This document shows, one piece after another, positions 1 through 7,797 of a stretch of 14,366 nucleotides of DNA. The number at the start of each line of letters is the position of its first letter. Positions within the stretch are counted from its first letter, which is position 1. Location: contig CACZQX010000055.1 of NCBI GenBank assembly GCA_902783445.1, forward strand, positions 1 through 14,366, read 5' to 3'. Source of the stretch: an uncultured Lachnospiraceae bacterium. Lineage in GTDB: Bacteria > Bacillota > Clostridia > Lachnospirales > Lachnospiraceae. The translations under genes were made by a program, and so were the position numbers. The notes under the pieces are model-generated. The model did not search any database. It worked only from the letters and a program-made list of their open reading frames with translations, and was not told where the DNA came from.

Positions 1-26
1 AGGACGATTGAAAGGATTGGCCCGAC

Positions 27-386
27 ATGTCTTCGAAGAACGATACGGAAGTAATTATTGACGGAAAGATTTACACATTAAGCGGATACGAAAGCGAAGA
101 GTATTTGCAAAATGTTGCTTTATATATTAACGGAAAAATTGCCGATTTTAAAGGAAATGACGCTTATAAGAAAATGAGCGCCGATTTTCAGCGTACGCTT
201 TTAAACTTAAATATTGCGGATGATTATTTTAAAGCAAAAAAGACGGCTGACAGACTGCAAGTTGAGATGGAGGCAAAGGATAAGCAGCTTTACGACTTGA
301 AGCACGACCTGGTTGCTGCAAATTTGAAGCTGGAATCCTACGAAAAAGAAATTGCAAGACTCAAGAAAAAAGAAAGTAAAAAATAA
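27..386 (+). CDS. zapA: Cell division protein ZapA
   Basis: This 119-residue protein has the ZapA layout. An N-terminal beta/alpha head (about residues 7-65) contains the family's 'V-I-I-D-G-K-I-Y-T-L-S-G' opening, the 'Y-L-Q-N-V-A-L-Y-I-N-G-K-I' helix and the 'LLNLNIADDYFKAKK' helix. A charged coiled coil follows (about 66-119) and ends in a lysine-rich tail. ZapA binds FtsZ in the cytoplasm, cross-links its filaments and stabilises the Z ring. The ATG at 27 is preceded by AAAGGA at a workable distance. The gene overlaps the next one by 35 bases, which suggests translational coupling. The assignment rests on motif and length recognition. The upstream neighbour is cut off by the window edge. 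Confidence 0.9.
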   Translation: MSSKNDTEVIIDGKIYTLSGYESEEYLQNVALYINGKIADFKGNDAYKKMSADFQRTLLNLNIADDYFKAKKTADRLQVEMEAKDKQLYDLKHDLVAANLKLESYEKEIARLKKKESKK

Positions 387-2637
387 TAACAGATACAATA
401 TTCAGCCGGAACTCTTGTCTCCGGCTGGTTCTTTGAGCGGATGTATTGCGGCAATCAATGCCGGTGCCGATGCGGTTTATCTTGGTGGTGAACTTTTCGG
501 CGCCAGAGCTTTTGCCAAAAATTTAAGTTTGGACGAACTTAAAGAAGCGATAGATTACGCTCATCTTTTTAATAGAAAAATATATCTTACGGTTAATACG
601 CTTTTAAAAAACGAAGAAATAAATCAAAAGTTGTTTGATTATCTTAATCCTATTTATGCACACGGCCTTGATGGCGTTATCGTGCAGGATTTGGGTGTTA
701 TAAAGTTCATACATGATATTTTTCCCGATTTACCCGTTCATGCCAGCACGCAAATGACCATAACATCCTACCATCAGGCTAAGATGCTTAAAAGCATGGG
801 TGTGGAGCGAGTGGTGCCTGCCAGAGAAATATCATTTGAAGAAACAAAGAAAATATACGAAGAAACAGGGCTTGAAATTGAAAGCTTTGTTCATGGTGCC
901 CTTTGTTACTGCTATTCCGGACAGTGCTTACTTAGCAGCATTATAGGCGGAAGAAGCGGCAATCGCGGCAGATGTGCGGGTCCTTGCAGGCTTCCTTATG
1001 ATGTTTTTCTTGGAGAAAAAAGGATTTTGAAGGAAAAATATCCTTTAAGTCCAAAGGATATTTGTGTTCTTGAACTTATTCCGGAGCTTGTAAACAGCGG
1101 CGTCTGTTCCTTTAAAATCGAGGGCCGCATGAAAAGGCCGGAATATACGGCGGGTGTTACTGCCGTTTACAGAAAATACATCGATCTCTATTTAAGCGGC
1201 AATGAATATGCGGTTGATAAAAGGGATTTGGAGACTTTAAACACTCTTTACAGTCGCAATGATTTTTCGCGCTCTTATTACGAAAACGAGGCGAAGAACA
1301 AGAAATTATTAAAAGATATGATTTCTTTGGATGCGCCGAATTACATTAGCGCGGACGACGATTTCATGAATGAAATTGCAAAAAAATATCTGGATACTCG
1401 TCTTAAGAAAAAAATAAAAGCAAAGATCAGTATTTCAAAAACAAGCAAATGCAGCGCCATTATTTATGATGACATTCATTTTGCAAGCTTTGAGACGGCG
1501 CCGGCAAAAGAGGCCGAAAAACGCCCTTTGGATGCTGATACCGTAAGAAAACAATTCAATAAAACAGGCAGTACAAACTTTGATTTTACAGATATTGAAA
1601 CAGAAGTCGAAGACAATGCTTTTCTTACAATGGGTGAGCTTAACGACTTTAGAAGAGGAGCACTGGAAGCCTTTGAAAATGAGCTGTTAAAAGAATGTAG
1701 AAGAGATTATGTTAACAAAAATCTTTTGTCGGATTATTTAAATAGAATAAAGGAAGCAGGAGAAAATACAAAAGCTGAAATCAAAGCTTCCGTCACTGTA
1801 TCAAGGGAAACACAATTAAAACAAAGCCTTAACAGCCCTGCTGTCAGTCGAATTTATCTTAGCTTAAGCGGATACAAAGGGGATTTAAAATCGGCCGTAA
1901 TTTTTGCAAAAGAGCAAAAAGACAAGGAAGTTTTCATTGCGCTTCCTCGTATTTACCGCGCGCGCTTTGCGGGATTTATTAACGAATTCTTGGATGGTGA
2001 AATAGTTCAATATATTGACGGCATTATGTTTGGCAGTCTCGAATACTACAATATCGTAAATGAGTATATTGAAAAGTCGGGCAAAAATGCTACAATTTTA
2101 GAAAGATTAAATTATATCTTCGATAATAATGTTTATGCTTTCAATGACCTTGCAGCAGAGGCTTTGAGAAGTTTTGGGGGACAAATAAAAAGGCCGGAAC
2201 TTTCGGCAGCCGCAGAACTTAACAAAAAAGAACTTATTCATATGGCTTGCAAGGCTGATATGGAAGTGCAGGTTTACGGGCTTTTGCCCTTAATGATAAG
2301 CGAAGGCTGTATTCTTAATACGGCCGCAGGCTGTAAAGCCGAAAACTTTAAGGAAGTTTTGCGATTAAAGGACAGAAAAAACAACATGTTTCCGGTGGAA
2401 AGAGACTGCAAACTCTGTCTTAATACGATTTACAATTGCAAAACCCTTAACCTTATTTCGGAAATAATGCCCCTTATGGCAAATGGCTTTAATAGCTTTA
2501 GAATAGACCTTTTAAACGAATCCGCCGAAGATACAAAATCTCTTTTGGCGGCTCTTGAAAGAGTAAATGTCGGTGAAGAGGCAGACTTTGACATTCCCGA
2601 TTTTACAAGAGGCCATTTCAAGCGTGGAGTAGATTAA
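352..2637 (+). CDS. U32 family protein (peptidase U32 / RNA hydroxylase-like), long form
   Basis: The 761-residue product opens with the U32 TIM-barrel start ('ELLSPAGS' near residue 20, 'AGADAVYLGG' at 38-46). It carries the U32 signature 'ESFVHGALCYCYSGQCLLS' at 177-195. Cysteines 185, 192, 208 and 212 (spacing C-x6-C-x15-C-x3-C) resemble the conserved set in the family, and a C-terminal extension has further cysteines near 'DCKLCLNTIYNC'. Family members were named peptidases, but E. coli YegQ/TrhP and YdcP/RlhA act in tRNA and 23S rRNA cytidine or uridine hydroxylation. The length and C-terminal extension resemble the RlhA side, which is an inference. The only usual upstream start in frame is TTG at 352, inside zapA, with just a purine-rich GAAAAAGAAA before it. 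An ATT at 400 would give the N-terminus more typical of the family. The stop codon touches the ATG of the next gene. Confidence 0.85.
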   Translation: MQDSRKKKVKNNNRYNIQPELLSPAGSLSGCIAAINAGADAVYLGGELFGARAFAKNLSLDELKEAIDYAHLFNRKIYLTVNTLLKNEEINQKLFDYLNPIYAHGLDGVIVQDLGVIKFIHDIFPDLPVHASTQMTITSYHQAKMLKSMGVERVVPAREISFEETKKIYEETGLEIESFVHGALCYCYSGQCLLSSIIGGRSGNRGRCAGPCRLPYDVFLGEKRILKEKYPLSPKDICVLELIPELVNSGVCSFKIEGRMKRPEYTAGVTAVYRKYIDLYLSGNEYAVDKRDLETLNTLYSRNDFSRSYYENEAKNKKLLKDMISLDAPNYISADDDFMNEIAKKYLDTRLKKKIKAKISISKTSKCSAIIYDDIHFASFETAPAKEAEKRPLDADTVRKQFNKTGSTNFDFTDIETEVEDNAFLTMGELNDFRRGALEAFENELLKECRRDYVNKNLLSDYLNRIKEAGENTKAEIKASVTVSRETQLKQSLNSPAVSRIYLSLSGYKGDLKSAVIFAKEQKDKEVFIALPRIYRARFAGFINEFLDGEIVQYIDGIMFGSLEYYNIVNEYIEKSGKNATILERLNYIFDNNVYAFNDLAAEALRSFGGQIKRPELSAAAELNKKELIHMACKADMEVQVYGLLPLMISEGCILNTAAGCKAENFKEVLRLKDRKNNMFPVERDCKLCLNTIYNCKTLNLISEIMPLMANGFNSFRIDLLNESAEDTKSLLAALERVNVGEEADFDIPDFTRGHFKRGVD

Positions 2638-4062
2638 ATGTATGATATTATAATTGCCGGTTCTCGGTATGTTTTAATGATTGTCTTTGCTCTGTACGTA
2701 TATCAATCTTTTAAGATGGATGTAGTAACGGGGGCGGACAAAAAGAAAAAAATGCACGCATCGCAAAACGCAATGATGCTTATTATTCTTTGTGTTGCCT
2801 TTTTGGTTATTGGAATGAGTGTTTATACAAACGGCGAAGAAGAAGGCGTCGGCGGAGTGCTGATCTTTTTTGCGTGCGTATTCGCATATCTTTTGATTTT
2901 CAATGTAATAGCTCCTATTATTTATGAAAATATTAACAGGGGCCTTGTGTCTATGATAAGCATGTTTTTATGCATCGGTTTTATTGAACTTACAAGGCTT
3001 TCCTTTGACAGAGCCACAAAGCAGTTTACCATTCTTTTGATATCTACCGTGGTATTTTTCTTGATTCCGGTTGTCTTAAGAATGCTTGGGGATTTATCCA
3101 GATTTAAGTGGATTTACTGCGGAGTGGGTTTGGCATTGCTTCTTATAATGCTTTTGTTTTCAAGATTTTCAAACGGCGCCAAAATCTCCATAGACATAGG
3201 CTCTTTTTCATTCCAACCATTGGAATTTATAAAAATACTTTTTGTATTCTTTATAGCGGCGCTTTTCCATGAAGGTGTAAACAGGCGAAGCGTGCTTATC
3301 GGAACGATTTTAACATTCACTTTCATCATGATATTGGTTCTTTCGAAGGACCTGGGAACGGCTCTTATATTGTTCCTTGCATATCTTTTCATGCTTTATG
3401 CCGCAACCAAAAAAATCGCATTTTTGGGAGCGGGGGTAATACTGCTTTCCGGGGCGGCGTTGATTGCCTATAAACTATTTAATCACGTAAGAGTGCGTGT
3501 TATGGCTTGGCTTGATCCTTGGACGGATATTGATTCCGGCGGATACCAGATAACCCAGTCCTTATTTGCCATCGGTACCGGCGGCTGGATAGGCATGGGT
3601 ATTTATCAAGGAATGCCGGGAAAAGTTCCGGAGGTTGCAAAAGACTTTATTTTCTCTGCCATTGCCGAGGAACTTGGCGGATTTTTCGCCATTTGCTTGA
3701 TACTTCTTTGCGCATGCTGTTTCATAAGTATTATGAGAATTGCAATGATGCAAGAAAATATGTTTTGCAAATTAAGCGTTTTGGGACTTGGTTGCGTTTA
3801 CGGTGTCCAGCTTTTCTTAACAGTGGGAGGCGCACTAAAGATGATTCCGTCAACCGGTGTACCGTTCCCGTTTGTAAGTTACGGCGGCAGTTCCATGCTT
3901 TCAAGTATGATTACATTCGGTATAATCGAAGCATTTCACATGAAAGCCTTAAGAGACGCCAAACGCAGAAAAATAGAAGAGTTAAACAGAAAACTTGACG
4001 AAGCGGAACTTGATTATGCTTTGGAAAAAGAATTGGATGAGGAAGACAAAAGACGCAGATGA
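2638..4062 (+). CDS. SEDS family peptidoglycan glycosyltransferase (FtsW/RodA/SpoVE)
   Basis: This 474-residue polytopic membrane protein has roughly 12 hydrophobic segments. SEDS proteins polymerise lipid II into glycan strands together with a class B PBP. Family motifs visible are 'FQPLEFIKI' (about 192-200, the QPxE-x-x-K motif), 'SKDLGTALI' (236-244), 'DFIFSAIAEELG' (336-347) and 'STGVPFPFVSYGGSS' (405-419). Asp336 aligns with the aspartate considered catalytic in RodA/FtsW. The H-T usually before it is A-K here. The QPxE motif lies some 60-80 residues later than in short RodA proteins, because of extra N-terminal membrane segments, as in the long RodA class paired with PbpA in Actinobacteria. 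A charged coiled tail (about 436-474) faces the cytoplasm. GGAG at 2626-2629 serves as the ribosome site, and the ATG directly follows the previous stop. The pairing with the next gene supports the call; FtsW versus RodA subtype is not resolved. Confidence 0.92.
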   Translation: MYDIIIAGSRYVLMIVFALYVYQSFKMDVVTGADKKKKMHASQNAMMLIILCVAFLVIGMSVYTNGEEEGVGGVLIFFACVFAYLLIFNVIAPIIYENINRGLVSMISMFLCIGFIELTRLSFDRATKQFTILLISTVVFFLIPVVLRMLGDLSRFKWIYCGVGLALLLIMLLFSRFSNGAKISIDIGSFSFQPLEFIKILFVFFIAALFHEGVNRRSVLIGTILTFTFIMILVLSKDLGTALILFLAYLFMLYAATKKIAFLGAGVILLSGAALIAYKLFNHVRVRVMAWLDPWTDIDSGGYQITQSLFAIGTGGWIGMGIYQGMPGKVPEVAKDFIFSAIAEELGGFFAICLILLCACCFISIMRIAMMQENMFCKLSVLGLGCVYGVQLFLTVGGALKMIPSTGVPFPFVSYGGSSMLSSMITFGIIEAFHMKALRDAKRRKIEELNRKLDEAELDYALEKELDEEDKRRR

Positions 4063-5555
4063 AGAAAGATAAAATGATAGAAGGTCGTATTGTAAAAGAC
4101 CGTGAAGCTATCAAAAATGAAAAAAAACAAAAGAAGAAAAAACGCGGCTTTAATGCGGAGATTATGAGAATTACCATAATCTTTTTTGTCATGTTTTTAT
4201 CCTTGGGCGTTTTTCTTACGGTTTTCAACGTATTTAGGGCAGAAGACGTAATAAACAACCCATACAACAAGCGTCAGGAAACTTTCAGCGAAAAGGTTAT
4301 TCGCGGAAACATCTATGCTTCGGATAATTCCGTGCTTGCATATACTCAACTGGGAGAAGACGGAAGCGAAACGAGAGTCTATCCTTACGGTTCTTTATTT
4401 GCCCATGTTGTGGGTTATGACACAAACGGCAAACTGGGCCTTGAGCTTAATTACAACTTCAACTTGCTTACAAGTCACGATAATCTATTTACTCGTATTT
4501 TAAACGATTTTACGGGTGAAAAAGATCTGGGTGATAACATATACACAACCCTTGATGTGGGATTGCAGGAAACGGCATATGATGCCTTCGGAAACCGAGA
4601 GGGTGGCGTTGTGGCCATAGACCCTATAACCGGAAGGGTTCTTGCTATGGTTTCCAAGCCGGATTTCGACCCAAATACCGTGGCCTACGACTGGGAGGAT
4701 TTGGTTTTGGAAGATGAAGAAACCGGCAAGGAAAGCGGTGTTTTGGTTAACCGTGTAACCCAAGGCCTTTATACGCCGGGCTCTACTTTTAAGTTTTTTA
4801 CCTTGTTTGAATATATCAGGGAAAACCCCGATTATGCAAACTATTACTATGAATGTATCGGTCATATTGGTGAAGGTGAAGAAGAGCTTTCGTGTTTTGA
4901 CGGAACGGTTCACGGCGGTCAGAATCTTATGGACAGCTTTGCAAATTCGTGTAACTCATCATTTGCAAATATTGGTCTTGGTCTAAATCTTAAGAATTAT
5001 AACGACTTATTAAACAAGCTTTATTTTAACAAACAATATCCGGGCAATTTTGCTCACAATGACAGCGCTTTCAGTTTAGCTGAAGACGCATCGAACTTTG
5101 AAATAATGCAAACATCCATAGGACAAGGAAAAACTTTGGTAAGCCCTATGCATATGGCTCTAATAATGAGCGCCTTTTCAAACGGCGGAGACCTTATGAC
5201 ACCTTATCTTGTGGATTATACGACTAATGTTTCGGGAGATGTGGTAAAAGAATACAAGCCGACCAAATATGCAACATTGTTCTCCGAAAGCGAAATTGCA
5301 ATATTGAAAGATTATTTGAGAGCAGTAGTTGAGTATGGTACCGCAACAAAACTTCAAAGCGATATTTACACGGCTTACGGCAAAACGGGAACCGCAGAAA
5401 CCACAACGGATAAAGGCGACAACCTTTGGTTTACCGGATATGCCACAAACGGAGAAAAAACTCTTGTGGTATGTGCGGTTACGGAAGATGTTACCGACAG
5501 TTACAATTATTCTTTGGATGTTACAAAAGCGCTTTTTGATTATTACTTTCAGTAG
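4059..5555 (+). CDS. Class B penicillin-binding protein (peptidoglycan transpeptidase)
   Basis: This 498-residue protein cross-links peptidoglycan on the outer face of the membrane. It has a lysine-rich cytoplasmic N-terminus (1-36), one membrane anchor (about 37-57), a short pedestal beginning 'RGNIYASDNSVLAYT' (82-96), and a transpeptidase domain from about 183. All three active-site motifs are intact: S242-T-F-K245 with the nucleophile serine, S297-C-N299, and K442-T-G444 in 'YGKTGTAET'. At under 500 residues it is compact, like the PbpA-type partners of SEDS proteins, and lacks a PASTA domain. Its ATG overlaps the SEDS stop (ATGA), so expression is probably coupled. A second in-frame ATG at 4074 is possible. 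It could serve division or elongation. ZapA in the same cluster leans toward division, which is an inference. Confidence 0.93.
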   Translation: MKKDKMIEGRIVKDREAIKNEKKQKKKKRGFNAEIMRITIIFFVMFLSLGVFLTVFNVFRAEDVINNPYNKRQETFSEKVIRGNIYASDNSVLAYTQLGEDGSETRVYPYGSLFAHVVGYDTNGKLGLELNYNFNLLTSHDNLFTRILNDFTGEKDLGDNIYTTLDVGLQETAYDAFGNREGGVVAIDPITGRVLAMVSKPDFDPNTVAYDWEDLVLEDEETGKESGVLVNRVTQGLYTPGSTFKFFTLFEYIRENPDYANYYYECIGHIGEGEEELSCFDGTVHGGQNLMDSFANSCNSSFANIGLGLNLKNYNDLLNKLYFNKQYPGNFAHNDSAFSLAEDASNFEIMQTSIGQGKTLVSPMHMALIMSAFSNGGDLMTPYLVDYTTNVSGDVVKEYKPTKYATLFSESEIAILKDYLRAVVEYGTATKLQSDIYTAYGKTGTAETTTDKGDNLWFTGYATNGEKTLVVCAVTEDVTDSYNYSLDVTKALFDYYFQ

Positions 5556-5581
5556 ATTTTTAATGAATAATAGTGTATACT

Positions 5582-5590
5582 TGATACAAT
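5582..5590 (+). promoter_or_regulatory. Possible extended -10 promoter for the NUDIX gene
   Basis: TGATACAAT matches an extended -10 (TGn followed by TACAAT, 4-6 bases of the consensus). No convincing -35 lies 16-18 bases upstream. It would start transcription about 40 bases before the NUDIX ATG. Read-through from the PBP gene is the alternative. Confidence 0.35.
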
Positions 5591-5634
5591 TATAAACTAC
5601 ACCGGGTTAAAAGCCCATATGCAGGAGGTGCAGC

Positions 5635-6090
5635 ATGTTAGAAGCAACAAGCTGTGGCGGTGTCGTTATATTTCGTGGCAAGATATTGCTATTATACAAG
5701 AACTTCAAGAACAAATACGAAGGCTGGGTTTTGCCTAAGGGGACAGTTGAAGAAGGGGAAGAATATAAAGAAACCGCATTAAGAGAGGTTCGCGAAGAAT
5801 CCGGTGCAAAAGCCACTATTATTAAATATGTCGGTAAAAGCACATACACTTTTTCCATCCCGGGAGATACGGTGGATAAAAGCGTACATTGGTATTTGAT
5901 GAAAGGAGAGAGCTATTACAGTAAACCTCAAAAAGAAGAATTTTTTGAAGACTCCGGCTTCTATAAATATCACGAAGCAATACATCTTCTTAAGTTTGAA
6001 AACGAGCGTCAAATACTGGAAAAAGCCTATGCAGACTATCTGGATATGAAAAAGAAAAATCTGTGGGGCTGCAAAAAATATTATAATTGA
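5635..6090 (+). CDS. NUDIX hydrolase
   Basis: This 151-residue cytoplasmic protein contains a complete Nudix box at residues 36-58. It fits G-x5-E-x7-R-E-U-x-E-E-x-G-U, with G36, E42, R50, E51, E54, E55 and G57; the glutamates bind the catalytic metal. The preceding 'WVLPKG' and the opening 'GGVVIFRGKILLLYKN' are typical of small Nudix proteins that cleave nucleoside diphosphates linked to another group, such as diadenosine tetraphosphate. The actual substrate cannot be read from the sequence. A strong AGGAGGTG at 5623-5630 sets the ATG at 5635. The gene is followed by a strong terminator and is probably its own unit, or the last gene of the cell-wall operon. Confidence 0.9.
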   Translation: MLEATSCGGVVIFRGKILLLYKNFKNKYEGWVLPKGTVEEGEEYKETALREVREESGAKATIIKYVGKSTYTFSIPGDTVDKSVHWYLMKGESYYSKPQKEEFFEDSGFYKYHEAIHLLKFENERQILEKAYADYLDMKKKNLWGCKKYYN

Positions 6091-6094
6091 TAAG

Positions 6095-6122
6095 AAAAAT
6101 CCGCAAAATCTGCGGATTTTTT
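6095..6122 (+). terminator. Rho-independent terminator after the NUDIX gene
   Basis: AAAATCCGCA (6096-6105) pairs perfectly with TGCGGATTTT (6111-6120) around a 5-base loop. One more A-T pair extends the stem, and the 3' side runs into six T residues. It begins a few bases after the stop codon. Confidence 0.92.
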
Positions 6123-6123
6123 G

Positions 6124-6151
6124 TTGCTTTGAATTTACAATATGGTAGAAT
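6124..6151 (+). promoter_or_regulatory. Promoter for queH
   Basis: A TTGCTT -35 (6124-6129), a 16-base spacer and a TAGAAT -10 (6146-6151) with the TG extension at 6143-6144. It lies just after a terminator and about 50 bases before queH, where a promoter is required. Confidence 0.55.
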
Positions 6152-6200
6152 AAAAATGTAGCTCAAAATCTAATATTAAGGATGTTTAGGGTTTAGTTAA

Positions 6201-6818
6201 ATGACATCTGAAAAAAAGAACTATCAACTTGAAATGGAAAAAACAATTAAAAGCCTTGTGGGAAAGAAAAAACTGCTCCTGCATAGTTGTTGTGCGCCTT
6301 GTTCAAGTGCGACCCTGGAACGTATTTACCCTTATTTCGATATAACGGTATTTTATTATAATCCCAATATTTACCCTCCCGAAGAATTTAATCACAGAAA
6401 AGAAGAGCAATCCCGCCTTTTAAAAGAAATGAAAGAATTGGAACAAAAGGTTAGAATTGTTGCACCCGAATTTAACGATAAAGAGTTTTATGATGCCGTA
6501 AAGGGTTTGGAAAAAGAGCCCGAAGGAGGCAAAAGATGCGTAGAATGTTTTAAACTGAGACTTGAAAAAAGCGCAAGGTACGCGAAGGAAAACGGATTTG
6601 ATTTTTTTACCACGACACTTAGCATCAGCCCTCACAAAAACGCTCAAACGCTGAACAAAATAGGTGAAGAAATGGCCGAGAAATATGATATTTCCTATCT
6701 TTTCAGTGATTTCAAAAAGAAAAATGGTTATAAACGCTCCATAGAATTGTCGGAAGAATATGGCCTTTATCGTCAGAACTATTGCGGTTGCGTGTATTCA
6801 TTAAATACAATTTTTTAG
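6201..6818 (+). CDS. queH: Epoxyqueuosine reductase QueH (DUF208)
   Basis: This 205-residue protein matches QueH, the non-orthologous replacement for QueG. QueH reduces epoxyqueuosine in tRNA to queuosine, the last step of queuosine modification at the wobble position of GUN-anticodon tRNAs. Signature elements are 'LLLHSCCAPCSS' (C30, C31, C34), 'YYNPNIYP' followed by 'FNHRKEEQ', 'KRCVECFKLRL' (C113, C116), 'TTTLSISPHKN' (137-147) and 'YCGCVYS' (C195, C197). The cysteines are those expected to hold the iron-sulfur and metal centre. The length is normal. The ATG at 6201 gives the usual family N-terminus but has only a weak ribosome site (AGGG, 6188-6191), so translation may be modest. No other queuosine genes are nearby. 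Confidence 0.92.
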   Translation: MTSEKKNYQLEMEKTIKSLVGKKKLLLHSCCAPCSSATLERIYPYFDITVFYYNPNIYPPEEFNHRKEEQSRLLKEMKELEQKVRIVAPEFNDKEFYDAVKGLEKEPEGGKRCVECFKLRLEKSARYAKENGFDFFTTTLSISPHKNAQTLNKIGEEMAEKYDISYLFSDFKKKNGYKRSIELSEEYGLYRQNYCGCVYSLNTIF

Positions 6819-6828
6819 AAAAATGTTA

Positions 6829-6857
6829 TTAAATAAAAAAACAATATGTGATATAAT
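6829..6857 (+). promoter_or_regulatory. Promoter of the crt-hbd-bcd-etfBA operon
   Basis: A perfect TATAAT -10 (6852-6857) carries the TG extension (6849-6850). The best -35 at 17-base spacing is a poor TTAAAT (6829-6834). Initiation is expected near 6864, giving a leader of about 108 bases before crt. Confidence 0.6.
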
Positions 6858-6883
6858 GTATCATAAAGTTCGTTAAAAAAATA

Positions 6884-6901
6884 ACGATAAATTTTTAACA
6901 A
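6884..6901. promoter_or_regulatory. Candidate Rex (redox-sensing repressor) operator
   Basis: The Rex consensus TTGTTAAnnnnTTAACAA is matched at 11 of its 14 defined positions. The right half TTAACAA (6895-6901) is perfect, the spacer is ATTT, and the left half is degenerate (ACGATAA). It sits about 20-38 bases downstream of the expected start of transcription. Rex, which responds to NADH/NAD+, is known to control crt operons in Clostridium. No rex gene is in the window. Confidence 0.4.
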
Positions 6902-6933
6902 TCTAATCGACTCCCCAAAATACGCCGATTAGA
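6902..6933 (+). promoter_or_regulatory. Hairpin in the crt leader
   Basis: TCTAATCG (6902-6909) and CGATTAGA (6926-6933) form a perfect 8-base-pair stem around a 16-base loop. There is no T tract, so it is not a terminator. It stands 23 bases before the crt ribosome site (AGGAGGT, 6957-6963) and could protect the 5' end of the mRNA. It resembles no riboswitch I recognise. Confidence 0.45.
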
Positions 6934-6971
6934 CTGAATTTGCAAATTTAATAAGTAGGAGGTCACTAATT

Positions 6972-7748
6972 ATGGAAATGATTAAATTTGAACAACGTGA
7001 TCACGTCGGAATCGTTACAATCGATCGTCCGAAGGCTTTGAACGCACTCAACTCACAGGTTCTTGATGAACTTAATGAAGTCTTTGATTCAATCGATTTG
7101 AACACGGTAAGAGCGGTGGTTCTTACGGGATCCGGCGAAAAATCATTTGTTGCCGGTGCGGATATCGGCGAAATGTCAAATCTTTCCGTAGAAGAAGGAG
7201 AAGCTTTCGGTAAAAAAGGAAATGATGTATTCAGAAAAATCGAACTTTTCCCTATACCTGTTATTGCAGCCGTTAACGGCTTTGCTCTTGGCGGCGGTTG
7301 CGAACTTTCAATGAGCTGCGATATCAGAATCTGTTCGGATAATGCTGTTTTCGGACAACCTGAAGTGGGCTTGGGCATCACACCGGGATTTGGCGGAACA
7401 CAGCGTCTTGCAAGACTTATCGGTCCGGGCAAAGCAAAAGAAATGATTTATTCGGCTAAAAACATCAAAGCCGACGAAGCTTACAGAGTAGGCCTTGTAA
7501 ATAATGTATATCCACAAGCAGAACTTATGGATGAAGCTTTAAAACTTGCGGGCAAGATCGCATCAAACGCTCCGATTGCGGTAAGAGCTTGTAAAGAAGC
7601 TATCAACGAAGGTTTGCAGGTTGATATGGATAAAGCAATCGTAGTTGAAGAAAAGCTTTTCGGAAAATGCTTCAAAACAGAAGATCAGATTGAAGGTATG
7701 AAAGCTTTCCTTGAAAAACGCAAAGTTGAAGGATTTAAAAACAAATAG
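6972..7748 (+). CDS. crt: 3-hydroxybutyryl-CoA dehydratase (crotonase)
   Basis: This 258-residue member of the enoyl-CoA hydratase family interconverts 3-hydroxybutyryl-CoA and crotonyl-CoA. The oxyanion-hole segments are 'AGADIGEM' (61-68) and 'ALGGGCEL' (105-112). The two catalytic glutamates are E111 and E131, the latter in 'PEVGLGITPGFGGTQRL'. The length is that of clostridial Crt. AGGAGGT at 6957-6963 fits the ATG at 6972; an ATG two codons later is also possible. It is the first gene of the operon. The neighbours (hbd, bcd, etfBA) fix its role as the short-chain crotonase of butyrate formation rather than a general fatty-acid hydratase. Confidence 0.95.
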   Translation: MEMIKFEQRDHVGIVTIDRPKALNALNSQVLDELNEVFDSIDLNTVRAVVLTGSGEKSFVAGADIGEMSNLSVEEGEAFGKKGNDVFRKIELFPIPVIAAVNGFALGGGCELSMSCDIRICSDNAVFGQPEVGLGITPGFGGTQRLARLIGPGKAKEMIYSAKNIKADEAYRVGLVNNVYPQAELMDEALKLAGKIASNAPIAVRACKEAINEGLQVDMDKAIVVEEKLFGKCFKTEDQIEGMKAFLEKRKVEGFKNK

Positions 7749-7797
7749 TTCTTTATTTTAAAAATATCATTTTTTATATATTTAGGAGGAATAAACT

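Noticed and set aside
1..61. End of an upstream gene before zapA
   Set aside because: One frame stops at 9-11, and two others stay open to 54 and 61. With so few bases none can be preferred, although pheT often precedes zapA in related bacteria.
6810..6824. ATTTTT/AAAAAT stem just after queH as a terminator
   Set aside because: The stem is only A-T with a 3-base loop, and there is no T tract after it. It is too weak to call.
7001..7432. 143-codon open frame on the minus strand inside crt
   Set aside because: It is opposite a well-conserved gene, has a serine/proline-rich composition typical of a reversed reading frame, and has no recognisable domain. The same holds for the minus-strand frames in hbd (8103-8453), the SEDS gene (3114-3392) and around the bcd/etfB junction (9837-10166).
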